A stretch of 64,000 bases of DNA from Bacteroidota bacterium (GCA_013112545.1 JABFGJ010000001.1:372001-436000), one strand, 5' to 3'. Shown: positions 7,888 to 17,496, numbered from the stretch's first letter. Numbers and translations are program-made. The notes: generated by a model not told the origin, from the sequence alone.

Positions 7888-8073
7888 ATGACTTGGAATG
7901 AATTTGTTTATGGTTTAGGAGATTTATTAGAAGCTTCTTTCGAAATTTTACCTGTTTTAGGTAATATCCCAAATATTATTTTTTCACTTATTATCTTTTT
8001 TGGTTTAGTCTATTGGATTATGCAATTGAAGAAGTTTAAAGCAGAAGCCCAAAGAAACGGCACTGCAGATTAA
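7888..8073 (+). CDS. small membrane protein, DUF6341-like
   Basis: The 61-residue protein starts MTWNEFVYGLGDLLEASF, has one transmembrane helix (about residues 30-48) and ends in a charged tail. Sequence, size and the position between DUF6427 and purD fit the DUF6341 family of flavobacteria, which has no established function. It is divergent from DUF6427 and convergent with purD, with an 11-bp gap to the purD stop and no terminator between them. The motif TACTTTTG upstream fits a dedicated promoter. Confidence 0.75.
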   Translation: MTWNEFVYGLGDLLEASFEILPVLGNIPNIIFSLIIFFGLVYWIMQLKKFKAEAQRNGTAD

Positions 8074-8084
8074 TTTCCATTCAA

Positions 8085-9356
8085 TTACAAATCGAAACCA
8101 ATATCCTTACGATAATATTTCCCATGATAATCAATGGTGCTTGCATTGGCAAACGACTTTGACAGCGCTTCTTTCATGTTATTTCCATACGAAGTAATGG
8201 CTAATACTCTGCCTCCATTTGTTATTATTTCGCCATCCTTTTCTGTTGTTCCAGCATGAAACAACATGCTATCGCTTACTTTCTCAAAACCTAACATCGG
8301 TTTTCCCTTTTCATATTTTTCTGGATAGCCTCCAGCTACTAACATAACAGTAGTTGCAAACCTATCATCTATTTCTAATTTTTCCTCAGCTAGTTTCCCA
8401 TTAGAACAAGCCAATAAATGGCTCAGCAAATCTGATTTAATTCTTGGCATCACAACTTCAGTTTCAGGGTCGCCCATTCGCACATTGTACTCGATTACAA
8501 ATGGGTTATTTTCAACAATCATTAAACCGATAAACAAAAAACCCTTATAATTAAAGCCTCTTTTATTTAAACCTGCTACAGAAGGTTTAACTATACTATC
8601 TTCTATTTTTTGCATCAGATTGGAATTGACAAATGGAACTGGCGATATCGCTCCCATCCCACCAGTGTTAAGGCCTGTGTCTCCCTCTCCAATTCTTTTA
8701 TAATCTTTTGCTTCTGGTAAAATCAAATAGTCTTTTCCATCGGTTAATACAAAAACAGACATCTCAATTCCATCTAGATATTCTTCTATAACAACTTGGC
8801 TGCTTGCTTTACCAAATTTTTCATCCAACAGCATGTTTGCTAATTCTACTTTGGCTTGCTCTAGATTATTTAAAATTAGAACTCCTTTACCTCCAGCTAA
8901 ACCATCTGCTTTTAAAACATAGGGAGGGTTTAAAGTCTCTAAAAAGGCATAAGCCTGCTCAATAGTTTTGGAATCAAAGGTTTTGTATCTAGCAGTTGGC
9001 ACATTAAATTCTGCCATAAATTCTTTAGCGAAATCTTTACTGCCTTCAAGTTGTGCCCCTGCCGCGTCGGGACCTATTATTTTTAATTTATCGAATTTAG
9101 ACAAAGCTCTAAAGTAGTTCACAATGCCCTCAACTAAAGGCGCTTCAGGGCCTACTACCAACAAATTGATTTGGTGTATTTCAACTAAGTTTGCTAATGC
9201 ATCAAAATCAGACAAATTAACTTGTAAGTTAATGCCAAGCTTTTTTGTTCCAGCATTTCCGGGTGCTATAAAAATTTTTGGATTTTGTTTGCTTTGATTT
9301 ATTTTCCAAGCAATAGCATGTTCTCTACCTCCAGAGCCTAAAATTAATACATTCAT
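8085..9356 (-). CDS. purD: phosphoribosylamine-glycine ligase (GAR synthetase)
   Basis: The 423-residue ATP-grasp enzyme joins phosphoribosylamine and glycine (step 2 of purine synthesis). Landmarks are the N-terminal MNVLILGSGGREHAIAWK, GPEAPLVEGI near residue 69, the ATP-grasp loop KADGLAGGKGV near residue 150, GGMGAISPVP near residue 233 and the metal-binding EYNVRMGDPETE near residue 288. Its length is normal for the family. It is encoded near purQ, but the two are separated by the DUF6427/DUF6341 pair rather than sharing an operon. Confidence 0.97.
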   Translation of the reverse strand: MNVLILGSGGREHAIAWKINQSKQNPKIFIAPGNAGTKKLGINLQVNLSDFDALANLVEIHQINLLVVGPEAPLVEGIVNYFRALSKFDKLKIIGPDAAGAQLEGSKDFAKEFMAEFNVPTARYKTFDSKTIEQAYAFLETLNPPYVLKADGLAGGKGVLILNNLEQAKVELANMLLDEKFGKASSQVVIEEYLDGIEMSVFVLTDGKDYLILPEAKDYKRIGEGDTGLNTGGMGAISPVPFVNSNLMQKIEDSIVKPSVAGLNKRGFNYKGFLFIGLMIVENNPFVIEYNVRMGDPETEVVMPRIKSDLLSHLLACSNGKLAEEKLEIDDRFATTVMLVAGGYPEKYEKGKPMLGFEKVSDSMLFHAGTTEKDGEIITNGGRVLAITSYGNNMKEALSKSFANASTIDYHGKYYRKDIGFDL

Positions 9357-9398
9357 GTTTCTATTTTTGCTGAGAAACCCATTAGAAAACAGGTAAAA

Positions 9399-9869
9399 CT
9401 ATTCCATTTTTAAGAGTTCGTATTCTTCAGAAGCCCATCTAACATAGCGTTTGTCATATATAAAGCCGTCCTTTTGGTCTTTTATTAAAATATTAGCTAT
9501 TGCAGGAAAAACAGGTTCTTCTTCTATTCCTTCCTTCATTTGGAACAAATCGATATCTAATTGGAAGAAAAAATTACCAGTAATTAAACTATCAGGAGTT
9601 TGTGCAATTACTCCAACTGTTTTGGTTATGTAACCTTCTTTAGTAAAACTTATGTTATATATTGAACCTAAAGCAAAGCGATACTTATAGCTTCCGTTTT
9701 TATTGTTTATAAACTCATCAACTATTTCATTATCTTTTACTACCTCTATGGTAACATCCTTTAGTAATACAGAGTTGTTTTCTACTCTTCCATGAAGCAT
9801 AAGCAAACCTCCTTGACCAAAACTAGCTGCGCTAAAAAAAAACAATAAGAAGGCCGATAAAGTTTTCAT
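9399..9869 (-). CDS. secreted protein with carboxypeptidase regulatory-like domain
   Basis: The 156-residue protein has a clear signal peptide (residues 1-18, ending FGQ). A small beta-sandwich-like segment follows (about 24-85): GRVENNSVLLKDVTIEV, then GSYKYRFALGSIYNISFTKEGY. This is the pattern of the CarboxypepD regulatory-like fold common in bacteroidotal envelope proteins. The remainder has no recognised domain. It lies 42 bp upstream of purD on the same strand and might be co-transcribed. The function is unknown. Confidence 0.7.
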   Translation of the reverse strand: MKTLSAFLLFFFSAASFGQGGLLMLHGRVENNSVLLKDVTIEVVKDNEIVDEFINNKNGSYKYRFALGSIYNISFTKEGYITKTVGVIAQTPDSLITGNFFFQLDIDLFQMKEGIEEEPVFPAIANILIKDQKDGFIYDKRYVRWASEEYELLKME

Positions 9870-9909
9870 GTAGAGATATTTAGACTAAAATACTAATTAA
9901 AAGATTCAA

Positions 9910-11136
9910 TTACAAGCCTAACAATACTTCTTCTGGATTTTTACCTCCAAATATTATTCTACTTGGATTCTCTATCATTTCTTTTACTTTCATTAAGAAA
10001 CTTACAGATTCTTTTCCGTCAATTATTCGATGGTCGTAAGTTAAAGCCACGTACATTATTGGCCTAATAACAACTTGCCCATTAACAGCTATTGGCCTTT
10101 CTACGATATTGTGCATGCCCAAAATCGCTGATTGAGGTGGATTAATGATTGGAGTACTCAACATACTACCAAATACGCCACCATTAGTAATGGTGAAAGT
10201 TCCACCAGTCATTTCGTCAATTGAAATTTTTCCATCTCTTGCTTTTATTGCCAATCGCTTAATTTCTGCTTCTATTTGAGCCAAAGTCATTTGCTCGGCA
10301 TTTCTAACAACTGGCACCATTAAGCCCTTAGGGCTACTCACCGCTATCCCAATATCAGCATAATCATGATAAATAATTTCATTGTCGTCTATCATTGCAT
10401 TTACTGTTGGAAATAAATTTAAAGCTTCAGTTACTGCTTTAGTAAAAAACGACATAAATCCTAAGTTCACATCGTGGTGTTCTCTAAATTTATCTTTCAT
10501 GCGTGATCTCAATGCCATTACTTCACCCATGTCAATCTCATTAAACGTAGTCAACATGGCTGTTTCGCTTTTAACAGCAACAAGTCTTTCAGCAATTCTT
10601 CTTCGCAAAGAAGTCATTTTTTCTCTGCGCTGCTCTCTTGATCCACCCCAACCTTGAACTGCATCAGAAGAAATTCCGGCAGCCATAGCATTTACTACAT
10701 CTTGCTTGGTTATTCTTCCTCCTTTACCTGAAGCATTAACTTGGCTTGCTGAAACATTGTTTTCATCCATTAGCTTTCTTGCCGATGGTGACGGATGACC
10801 TGCAGCATGAGAAGTTTCGGCTTTCGCTGGTTCTGCTTTAGGAGCTTCCTCCTTTGTAATTTCTACTTTCTTTTCTTGTTTTGGAGCTCCCTCAGGGGCT
10901 TTTGCACTCGTATCTATTTCAGCGACAACACTCCCAACTTCTATCGTATCACCTTCTTCGGCTTTCAACGAAATTGTTCCTGCTGCTGATGCAGTTAATT
11001 CTAATGTTGCTTTATCTGAGTCGATTTCTGCTATTACTTGGTCAATTTCTACATATTCACCTTCTGTAACTTTCCATGATGCTAAATCTACTTCTGAAAT
11101 TGATTCTCCTGGACTAGGAACTTTTACTTCTTCCAT
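9910..11136 (-). CDS. odhB: 2-oxoglutarate dehydrogenase E2, dihydrolipoyl succinyltransferase
   Basis: The 408-residue protein has three domains. A lipoyl domain (1-76) carries the DSDKATLEL lipoylation site at K42. A peripheral subunit-binding domain follows (about 118-152, [13 protein letters not shown]...GGRITKQDV). The C-terminal acyltransferase domain has the active-site motif DHRIIDGKE near residue 377. An Ala/Pro/Lys-rich linker joins the first two. It transfers succinyl groups to CoA in the TCA cycle. It follows the E1 gene by 17 bp, so the pair is an operon. No E3 gene is in the window. Confidence 0.96.
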   Translation of the reverse strand: MEEVKVPSPGESISEVDLASWKVTEGEYVEIDQVIAEIDSDKATLELTASAAGTISLKAEEGDTIEVGSVVAEIDTSAKAPEGAPKQEKKVEITKEEAPKAEPAKAETSHAAGHPSPSARKLMDENNVSASQVNASGKGGRITKQDVVNAMAAGISSDAVQGWGGSREQRREKMTSLRRRIAERLVAVKSETAMLTTFNEIDMGEVMALRSRMKDKFREHHDVNLGFMSFFTKAVTEALNLFPTVNAMIDDNEIIYHDYADIGIAVSSPKGLMVPVVRNAEQMTLAQIEAEIKRLAIKARDGKISIDEMTGGTFTITNGGVFGSMLSTPIINPPQSAILGMHNIVERPIAVNGQVVIRPIMYVALTYDHRIIDGKESVSFLMKVKEMIENPSRIIFGGKNPEEVLLGL

Positions 11137-11153
11137 TTCTATTCATTATAATG

Positions 11154-13910
11154 TTATGATACAACCATTGAAAAACTCAACACGCTATCAATTATACTTT
11201 TTTGTCTTTTTGCAAACACTTTTGATGACCCAGATGCTGGGCTTGCACTCGAGTGTCTTGAAACTACTTTCCAATCATTTCCTTGTTCGGTGCTTGATTT
11301 AATAAACCACCAAGCCCCCATATTTTCTGGTTCTTCTTGTGCCCAAACCAAATTTTCTATGTTGGGATATGTTTTTAATAATTCATTGAATTGCTTTTGT
11401 GGGAAAGGGTATAATTGCTCAAATCGAATGAGTGCAATGTCTTCAATCTCTGCTGTTTTAATGGCAGAATTTAATTCATAATACAACTTTCCTGAGCAAG
11501 CAACCAATGTTTTTGCATGCTCTTTTTTAACTGTTTTATCGTCTAATATTTCTTGAAAAGATCCTTTTGATAATTCATCAATTGAAGATATTACTTCAGG
11601 ATGCCTTAATAAACTCTTTGGCGAAAAAACAATAAGCGGGGTTCTAAATTCTCGCTTCAATTGTCTTCTTAGTACGTGAAAGAAGTTAGCAGGAGTGGTT
11701 GGATTTACAATTTGCATGTTCAAGTCGGCAGACAAGCTTAAAAAACGTTCTAGCCTTGCACTTGAGTGTTCTGCACCTTGTCCTTCATATCCGTGAGGCA
11801 AGAGCATCACAAGTCCACTTTTACTATTCCATTTATCTTCTGCACTACTCAAAAACTGATCTATAATAATCTGTGCTCCATTATTAAAATCTCCAAACTG
11901 AGCTTCCCAAATGGGTAATACATTTGGAGAGGCCATGGAGTATCCATACTCAAATCCTAAAACCCCATATTCTGAAAGCAAAGAATTATAAATTGAAAAT
12001 TTAGCTTGTTTATCGCTTATGTGCTTTAATGGGATGTATTCTTCTTCTGACTCTTCAACTTTAATCACCGCATGTCGATGCGAGAAGGTTCCTCTTTCTA
12101 CGTCTTGCCCCGTCATTCTAACTGGGTGCCCTTCGTCTAATAAAGTGGCATAAGCCAATAGCTCGCCCATACCCCAATCTAATGCGTCATTATCGACCAT
12201 CGCTCGACGGTCATCCATTAACTTTCTAGATTTTTTAAAATAAGGCTTCTCTTCCGATAGATGGGTAATCGTTCTACTAATTTCTATCAGCCTCTTTTTA
12301 TCAAAACCAGTTTCTGGTGAGCTATGAAAATCATTTTCATTTGAAGCCCTAATCCCTTCCCATGTTTTCTCTAAGAAGTTTGAAATAACCGCTTTGTCAA
12401 TTTGTTTTGAATCTGTTAAGCGATCTTGAAGCATATCGTTGAACGTGGTTTTATACTCGTTCGCCTCTTCTTTAGAAATTACTCCTTGGTTTATCAAATT
12501 GGCCAAATATATTTCTCTAGGATTTTGGTGCTTCGATATTGCTTTGTATAAAATTGGTTGCGTAAATCGAGGTTCATCTCCTTCATTATGCCCATATTTT
12601 CGATAGCATAACAAGTCAACAAACACATCCTTTTTATACTTATTTCTATATTCTAAAGCTAGTTTAATGGTGTGAACTACCGCTTCAACATCATCTCCAT
12701 TGACATGAAAAACTGGACACAAGGTAACTTTAGCCACATCTGTGCAATAGGTACTAGATCTTCCGTCTAAATAGTTGGTCGTAAATCCAATTTGATTATT
12801 TATGACAATGTGAATTGTTCCTCCAGTGTGATAAGCATCTAATTGAGCCATTTGAATCACTTCGTAAACAATGCCTTGCCCAGCAATTGAAGCATCTCCA
12901 TGAATTAAAATAGGAGCAATTTTGTCAACTGAACCTAAATACTCATCCACTTTTGACTTTGCAATACCCTCAACTATCGGATCAACAGCCTCTAAATGAG
13001 AAGGATTTGGCGATAAAGTTAATTTTACTTTATTTCCATTGTCAGTTTTTATATCGCAAGAATAGCCCAGGTGATATTTTACATCCCCATCAAATAAATT
13101 GTCTTCGTATTCTTTTCCTTCAAATTCGCTAAAAATAGATTCATAGGTCTTATTAAATATGTTTGCTAACACGTTTAATCTTCCACGATGAGCCATTCCT
13201 ACAACAAATTCTTCGATTCCCATATCAGCTCCTGTTTCTATAAGCGCATCTAATGCGGGAATTAATGATTCTCCTCCTTCTAAAGAAAATCTTTTTTGAC
13301 CTACAAATTTCTTATGTAAAAATTGCTCAAATACAACCGCCTGACTTAACTTATGAAGCATGTGCTTCTTTTCTTCATTAGAAAACGAAGATTGGTTTTT
13401 GTTTGACTCTAATTTTTCTTGAAGCCACTTCACCTTATCTGGCTTTCGCATGTAGCGATATTCCACCCCTACCGAATGGCAATAAGTCATTTCTAAATGA
13501 GCAACAATTTCTTGCAAACTACATTCTTTTAACCCAATTTCACTAGCGGCTTTAAATGTGGTGTTTAAATCTGCCTCTGACAATCCAAAGTTTTCCAAAG
13601 CTAAGGTTGGCGAATACTTCCTTCTATCTCTTACCGGATTAGTTTTGGTGAAAAGATGCCCTCTAGTTCGATAGCCATTAATTAAATTTAAAACCTTGAA
13701 CTCTTTATCCAAGTCGGAGCTTGATTCGAAAACTGAAGGTTTAGTGCTAGTTTTAGTTGCTTCGGTGTCATAATTTTTAACTGCAAATTCAAATCCTTCA
13801 AAAAACTTGAGCCAGCCCTCTTCTACAGAGTTTGGGTCTTTCAGGTATTGCTGATAAAGCTCATCTACGGCCGATATGTCCGCATTGCCTAGGTAAGAAA
13901 ACTTATCCAT
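11154..13910 (-). CDS. sucA: 2-oxoglutarate dehydrogenase E1 component
   Basis: The 918-residue thiamine-diphosphate enzyme decarboxylates 2-oxoglutarate and succinylates the E2 lipoyl group. The N-terminal YLGNADISAVDELYQQYLKD region matches the E1o E2-binding tail. Other landmarks are GMAHRGRLNVLANI near residue 240, the ThDP-binding GDASIAGQG with INNQIGF near 340-375, YRKYGHNEGDEP near 435, and the C-terminal transketolase-like half with LPHGYEGQGAEHSSAR. The length is typical. It is the first gene of the sucA-odhB pair, with a promoter-like element about 30 bp upstream. Confidence 0.97.
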   Translation of the reverse strand: MDKFSYLGNADISAVDELYQQYLKDPNSVEEGWLKFFEGFEFAVKNYDTEATKTSTKPSVFESSSDLDKEFKVLNLINGYRTRGHLFTKTNPVRDRRKYSPTLALENFGLSEADLNTTFKAASEIGLKECSLQEIVAHLEMTYCHSVGVEYRYMRKPDKVKWLQEKLESNKNQSSFSNEEKKHMLHKLSQAVVFEQFLHKKFVGQKRFSLEGGESLIPALDALIETGADMGIEEFVVGMAHRGRLNVLANIFNKTYESIFSEFEGKEYEDNLFDGDVKYHLGYSCDIKTDNGNKVKLTLSPNPSHLEAVDPIVEGIAKSKVDEYLGSVDKIAPILIHGDASIAGQGIVYEVIQMAQLDAYHTGGTIHIVINNQIGFTTNYLDGRSSTYCTDVAKVTLCPVFHVNGDDVEAVVHTIKLALEYRNKYKKDVFVDLLCYRKYGHNEGDEPRFTQPILYKAISKHQNPREIYLANLINQGVISKEEANEYKTTFNDMLQDRLTDSKQIDKAVISNFLEKTWEGIRASNENDFHSSPETGFDKKRLIEISRTITHLSEEKPYFKKSRKLMDDRRAMVDNDALDWGMGELLAYATLLDEGHPVRMTGQDVERGTFSHRHAVIKVEESEEEYIPLKHISDKQAKFSIYNSLLSEYGVLGFEYGYSMASPNVLPIWEAQFGDFNNGAQIIIDQFLSSAEDKWNSKSGLVMLLPHGYEGQGAEHSSARLERFLSLSADLNMQIVNPTTPANFFHVLRRQLKREFRTPLIVFSPKSLLRHPEVISSIDELSKGSFQEILDDKTVKKEHAKTLVACSGKLYYELNSAIKTAEIEDIALIRFEQLYPFPQKQFNELLKTYPNIENLVWAQEEPENMGAWWFIKSSTEQGNDWKVVSRHSSASPASGSSKVFAKRQKSIIDSVLSFSMVVS

Positions 13911-13940
13911 AATAAGATTTATAGTGATTTTTCACGGCCT

Positions 13941-13948
13941 CAAAGGTA
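13941..13948 (-). promoter_or_regulatory. candidate promoter -7 element for sucA-odhB
   Basis: The minus strand reads TACCTTTG (TAnnTTTG consensus), 30 bp before the sucA ATG at 13910. Confidence 0.4.
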
Positions 13949-13990
13949 ACTAAAACCGATGAATTAAACTCATGCAACTTAACTGCAAAT

Positions 13991-14362
13991 TCAACTTGGA
14001 TTGATGCTTTTAAAATGTTGTCGAATGATTACTTTTTTCAACTCTCTTTCAATTATCATTTTTGATATTTCCTCTGCTGGTTTTTCGTATTCATTACTAA
14101 ACAATACGTGTTTTAATTGCCTTTCATCCACATCAATAGCGTATAAAAGCGAAAAAAAATTGCTCGAGTTTATCTCTAAAAACCGATCGATGATTGGCGT
14201 AATTTGGTCATATAGCTCTTGATAAGCTGTGCTTGCAATTCCGCTAAACTTAATGTCGTGATCAAACAGTGCAAAGTCTTTTTGAATTTGCGCTGCAGTT
14301 GCTTTTATTAAGTCTATTTTTTGATAATAAATTGATAAGTCCTTCAGTGCCGGAAAATCCAT
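13991..14362 (-). CDS. hypothetical protein
   Basis: This 123-residue, probably cytoplasmic, helical protein starts MDFPALKDLSIYYQ. The frame extends upstream to a GTG (14413), but the extra residues look unlike a protein N-terminus, so I use the ATG at 14362. Charged amphipathic segments predominate, with no signal peptide, membrane helix or motif I recognise. The conserved-looking core DVDERQLKHVLFS near residue 76 and the absence of frame damage suggest a real gene. It is divergent from the SDR gene at 14484. The function is unknown. Confidence 0.6.
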   Translation of the reverse strand: MDFPALKDLSIYYQKIDLIKATAAQIQKDFALFDHDIKFSGIASTAYQELYDQITPIIDRFLEINSSNFFSLLYAIDVDERQLKHVLFSNEYEKPAEEISKMIIERELKKVIIRQHFKSINPS

Positions 14363-14483
14363 GAAACAAAAATAATACGGATTAAGATATAAAACGAGCC
14401 AAACGCTTTTCACTTTGAGCCAATTTATATGTAAGCCTTTTTTTATTCTGAGAACTAGTATTTAATTTAGTTGTTTAATTGCT

Positions 14484-15395
14484 ATGACAGAAAAAGTATT
14501 AATTAGTGGGGGCACGGGTTTACTAGGTAGCCGTTTAACTGAAATTCTTATAAAAAAGGGATATCATGTTGCGCATTTGAGTAGAAGTAAAAATAAATCA
14601 ACTGCTATAGAAACTATCGTTTGGGATGTAAACCAAATGCAATTAGACCCAAAATCAATTGAAAAATATGATTATATCATTCATTTAGCTGGCGCTGGTA
14701 TCGTTGATGAAGCTTGGACCGAAAAAAGAAAGAAAACTATTATAGATAGCCGAGTAAATAGCACTAATCTGTTGAAGCAAGCAATTGCCGTCAATCAAAA
14801 AAAACCAAAAGCTTTTGTTGCCGCTTCAGCAATTGGTTTTTATGGCATTATAACATCAGAACATATTTATACAGAAAATGATCAAGCTGGAAAAGATTTC
14901 TTAGCCAGCACATGTGAGTTGTGGGAACAAAGTAGTGAAGAATTAAAAGGGTTTGGGTTTCCTATCTCAAAAATCAGAATTGGCTTGGTTTTAAGTAAAC
15001 ATGGAGGGGCTTTAAAAGAAATTGCTAAGCCAGTAAAATTTGGTTTAGGTGCTGCACTTGGTTCGGGTAAACAATACATGCCATGGATACACATTGACGA
15101 TTTATGCCAGTTGTTTATTTATTGTTTCGAAAATCAAAAATCAGCAGTATTTAATGGAGTCGCTCCCAATCAAATGAATAACAAGGAATTCACTAAAACA
15201 TTAGCTAAGGTTTTAGGTAAACCTTTTTTCTTACCTAATGTGCCTTCTTTTGTTTTGAAGCTAATACTTGGCGATAGGGCTCAATTGGTTTTAGAAGGTA
15301 GTAGAATTTCTGCCGAAAAAGTGAAAAAAGATGGGTTTGCTTATCAATTTGAAGATTTAGAAACTGCATTAAAAGATATTTACAAAGCAAATTAA
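14484..15395 (+). CDS. TIGR01777-family NAD(P)-dependent epimerase/oxidoreductase (YfcH-like)
   Basis: The 303-residue extended-type short-chain dehydrogenase has the N-terminal Rossmann motif ISGGTGLLGSRL (residues 7-18), HLAGAGIVDEAW near residue 70, SAIGFYG near 113 and the C-terminal DUF1731-like region with GDRAQLVLEGSRISAEK. This combination defines the YfcH/TIGR01777 family, whose substrate is unknown in most bacteria. The homologue SDR39U1 in eukaryotes is likewise poorly understood. It is monocistronic and convergent with the next gene, with only 2 bp between the stop codons. Confidence 0.92.
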   Translation: MTEKVLISGGTGLLGSRLTEILIKKGYHVAHLSRSKNKSTAIETIVWDVNQMQLDPKSIEKYDYIIHLAGAGIVDEAWTEKRKKTIIDSRVNSTNLLKQAIAVNQKKPKAFVAASAIGFYGIITSEHIYTENDQAGKDFLASTCELWEQSSEELKGFGFPISKIRIGLVLSKHGGALKEIAKPVKFGLGAALGSGKQYMPWIHIDDLCQLFIYCFENQKSAVFNGVAPNQMNNKEFTKTLAKVLGKPFFLPNVPSFVLKLILGDRAQLVLEGSRISAEKVKKDGFAYQFEDLETALKDIYKAN

Positions 15396-15397
15396 GC

Positions 15398-16360
15398 TTA
15401 AATGCTGTGCTTTTTTATTTTTTTCGCCAATTGCAAACTACTTGAATTAGATTTATAAATACAGGTAAATGGCGTTAACTCACCGCCAAATCCTCGTAAA
15501 TATTTTTCTATCGCTTCTATGCTGCTTCCTTCGAAATTAAACTTGTTTTTTTGCTTGGTCTTAGCATTTTGAATGGCATGCCACATCAACAAACTCATAG
15601 CACCAGAGTTTTTAAATTCTTTCATGGCTCCGCCAATTAAATAATATGCTTGATGTTGATCCCAAACCAAGCACATGGCTGCATGAAGATTCCCTTCTTG
15701 ATCCATAACATTCCAAACTTTGCCTAATTGGTGTTTTTTAATGTACTCATAAATACGCTGAAAAATCATCGAATCATCGATGGGAGAGTTAAGGTTTTGC
15801 GCTTCAAAACTAGATTCAAAAGCTTGTTTCAATTTCTTGCTATCTTCTGCTTCATTTATAATTAAAAACTTTTCGGCCTTTCGAATTTGTTTCTTGATAT
15901 TATCTCTAAAGTTTAGAAAAATACTTTCTATGGATTCAGTTAGTGGAAGTATATACGTAAAGCGCTTTTGGTCTTCAAATCCATTCCAGATTAAAGGTAA
16001 AGAGTTCTTAAACTCTAGGTGAAAATTTTGCTTCCATTCCGAAAAGTCAGGAAGTTGAGTTATTAATTCTTCGATGAGCTTTTTTTCAAATGCAATTTTT
16101 GTATCCACTTTTTGGCCTTCTGGATAGCGGATATAAATCCCCGAATAGGGCGTAAAGTGAGGTTGTGTGATGAGGTTCCAAATACCTTTTTTACGAATAA
16201 AATAAGGCCAAACTGCAAAAACTTGGTTGTCGTTTGAAACTACAGCAACATCCCAATTGTTTTGCACCACTTCATTCCACCAATTAAAATGTAGCGAAAA
16301 TGGAATTACCGCCTCATTTTCTAAAGAAAATTTCTGAAAAAGTTCTTTTTTATTCATCAT
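15398..16360 (-). CDS. GNAT-fold acyltransferase, FemAB/BioF2-like
   Basis: The 320-residue protein resembles the FemAB-like GNAT proteins of Bacteroidota. A first half contains SFEAQN and INEAEDSKKLKQAFE, and a second half contains LHAAMCLVWDQHQAYYLIGG and NFEGSSIEAIEKYLRGFGGE (about residues 270-295). The second-half motif is typical of the peptidoglycan-bridge/cell-envelope acyltransferase clan. No signal peptide is present, so it acts in the cytoplasm. The acceptor and donor are unknown; envelope precursor modification is an inference from the clan. Two methionines begin the frame (16360 and 16357); either could be used. Confidence 0.75.
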   Translation of the reverse strand: MMNKKELFQKFSLENEAVIPFSLHFNWWNEVVQNNWDVAVVSNDNQVFAVWPYFIRKKGIWNLITQPHFTPYSGIYIRYPEGQKVDTKIAFEKKLIEELITQLPDFSEWKQNFHLEFKNSLPLIWNGFEDQKRFTYILPLTESIESIFLNFRDNIKKQIRKAEKFLIINEAEDSKKLKQAFESSFEAQNLNSPIDDSMIFQRIYEYIKKHQLGKVWNVMDQEGNLHAAMCLVWDQHQAYYLIGGAMKEFKNSGAMSLLMWHAIQNAKTKQKNKFNFEGSSIEAIEKYLRGFGGELTPFTCIYKSNSSSLQLAKKIKKHSI

Positions 16361-16452
16361 TTACAAAGATTGTGATAAATAAACAAAGAATTAGAATATC
16401 TATAGTAAACTAAATCGTAATTCTTTGTTTCTTTGCCGAAAGCTTTAAAATT

Positions 16453-16923
16453 ATGTGGCAACGAATACAAACACTTTTTCTTGCAATTGCAATTGCAATT
16501 AATTTATCCCTTTTCTTTTTAAATCTAGGAAGCACTCAAGTGCTTGAACAAACTGTTTATTTCACAATCTATGGTTTTGAACTACCAGAAGCATTGGGTT
16601 CTAGTCATGTAATACTTTGGTTGGCTTTCATTTGCACTTTATCCATGACCCTAAGTTTTGTAAGTATTTTATCGTTTAAAAAGCGACAAACTCAGATAAA
16701 GCTTGTACAATTTAACTTATTGCTACAACTGGCTTTTGTTGTTGCATTGTTTTTTGCAGTTGAAAAGTTTATGGGCGAGCTAAGTACTTTAGGAGAAGCT
16801 ACTCCTCCTGAATATGATTTGGGTGCCTATTTAACATTGATTCCTTTACTTTTCATCTTTTTGGCTTTAAAAAACATAAAGAAAGATGAAGCTTTGGTTC
16901 GGGCTGCAGATCGAATTCGCTAG
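16453..16923 (+). CDS. DUF4293-family membrane protein
   Basis: The 156-residue protein has four predicted transmembrane helices (about residues 8-28, 50-75, 88-107 and 125-142). The start MWQRIQTLFLAIA closely resembles the conserved N-terminus of DUF4293 proteins, which are restricted to Bacteroidota and have no known function. The TAG stop overlaps the convergent metallophosphoesterase gene by 4 bp. The start is the ATG at 16453. Confidence 0.8.
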   Translation: MWQRIQTLFLAIAIAINLSLFFLNLGSTQVLEQTVYFTIYGFELPEALGSSHVILWLAFICTLSMTLSFVSILSFKKRQTQIKLVQFNLLLQLAFVVALFFAVEKFMGELSTLGEATPPEYDLGAYLTLIPLLFIFLALKNIKKDEALVRAADRIR

Positions 16924-17441
16924 ATTCTTTTTTCTAATTCAATTATTTCTAAATCCAGTATTTTACCCTTATCTAGATTAAATCGCATGAGGGTTAATAC
17001 CTGATGAAAACCCACTTTGCCAGCAGCTCCAGGATTTAGATGCAGGCAATTAAGTTTAGGGTCATTTACTGCTTTTAAAATGTGAGAATGTCCACAAATA
17101 AAAAGCTTTGGTGGGTTTTTGTGAATTTCATCGAACACCCTACGGTCATAACGGTTTGGATATCCGCCAATGTGAGTAATCCAAACATCAAGCTCTTCAA
17201 TTGTGAAACGTAAATTTTTGGGAAATTCTTTCCTGATTTCAGCACCATCAATGTTTCCATAAACAGCACGTAATGGTTTAAAGGCTTTTAAGGTGTCACT
17301 CAGCGTTACATCGCCAATATCACCTGCATGCCATATTTCATCACAATCTTTAAAGTGATGTTTAACTCTAGGATGTAAAAAACTGTGAGTATCTGATATT
17401 AAACCAATTTTTTTCAAATTTGAAATAGATTTTTTAAACAT
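16920..17441 (-). CDS. YfcE/MJ0936-family metallophosphoesterase
   Basis: The 173-residue calcineurin-like phosphoesterase has all metal-ligand motifs: ISDTHS near residue 17, HAGDIGD near 38, VYGNIDG near 58, ITHIGG near 87 and CGHSH near 115, with a final NPGAAG. The family hydrolyses phosphodiesters in vitro with Mn; the natural substrate is uncertain. The ATG at 17441 was chosen over an adjacent TTG. A 12-bp inverted repeat abuts the start codon. Its 3' end overlaps the DUF4293 gene by 4 bp in convergent orientation. Confidence 0.9.
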   Translation of the reverse strand: MFKKSISNLKKIGLISDTHSFLHPRVKHHFKDCDEIWHAGDIGDVTLSDTLKAFKPLRAVYGNIDGAEIRKEFPKNLRFTIEELDVWITHIGGYPNRYDRRVFDEIHKNPPKLFICGHSHILKAVNDPKLNCLHLNPGAAGKVGFHQVLTLMRFNLDKGKILDLEIIELEKRI

Positions 17442-17442
17442 C

Positions 17443-17469
17443 AAACGCCACTTGTGTCAAGTGGCGTTT
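17443..17469 (-). terminator. hairpin between the TPR-like gene and the metallophosphoesterase start
   Basis: The perfect inverted repeat AAACGCCACTTG / CAAGTGGCGTTT has a 3-nt loop. It lies 27 bp after the stop codon at 17497 and 1 bp before the next ATG. A pure T-run is lacking on the minus strand, so termination may be partial, or the hairpin may mask initiation. Confidence 0.55.
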
Positions 17470-17496
17470 AAGCAATTTTAACCTCTAATAATCATC

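Noticed and set aside
10382-11069. Plus-strand open frames of 62-91 residues
   Set aside because: They are antisense shadows of the odhB gene; one is Leu/Cys-rich because it reads the complement of the Ala/Glu/Lys-rich linker.
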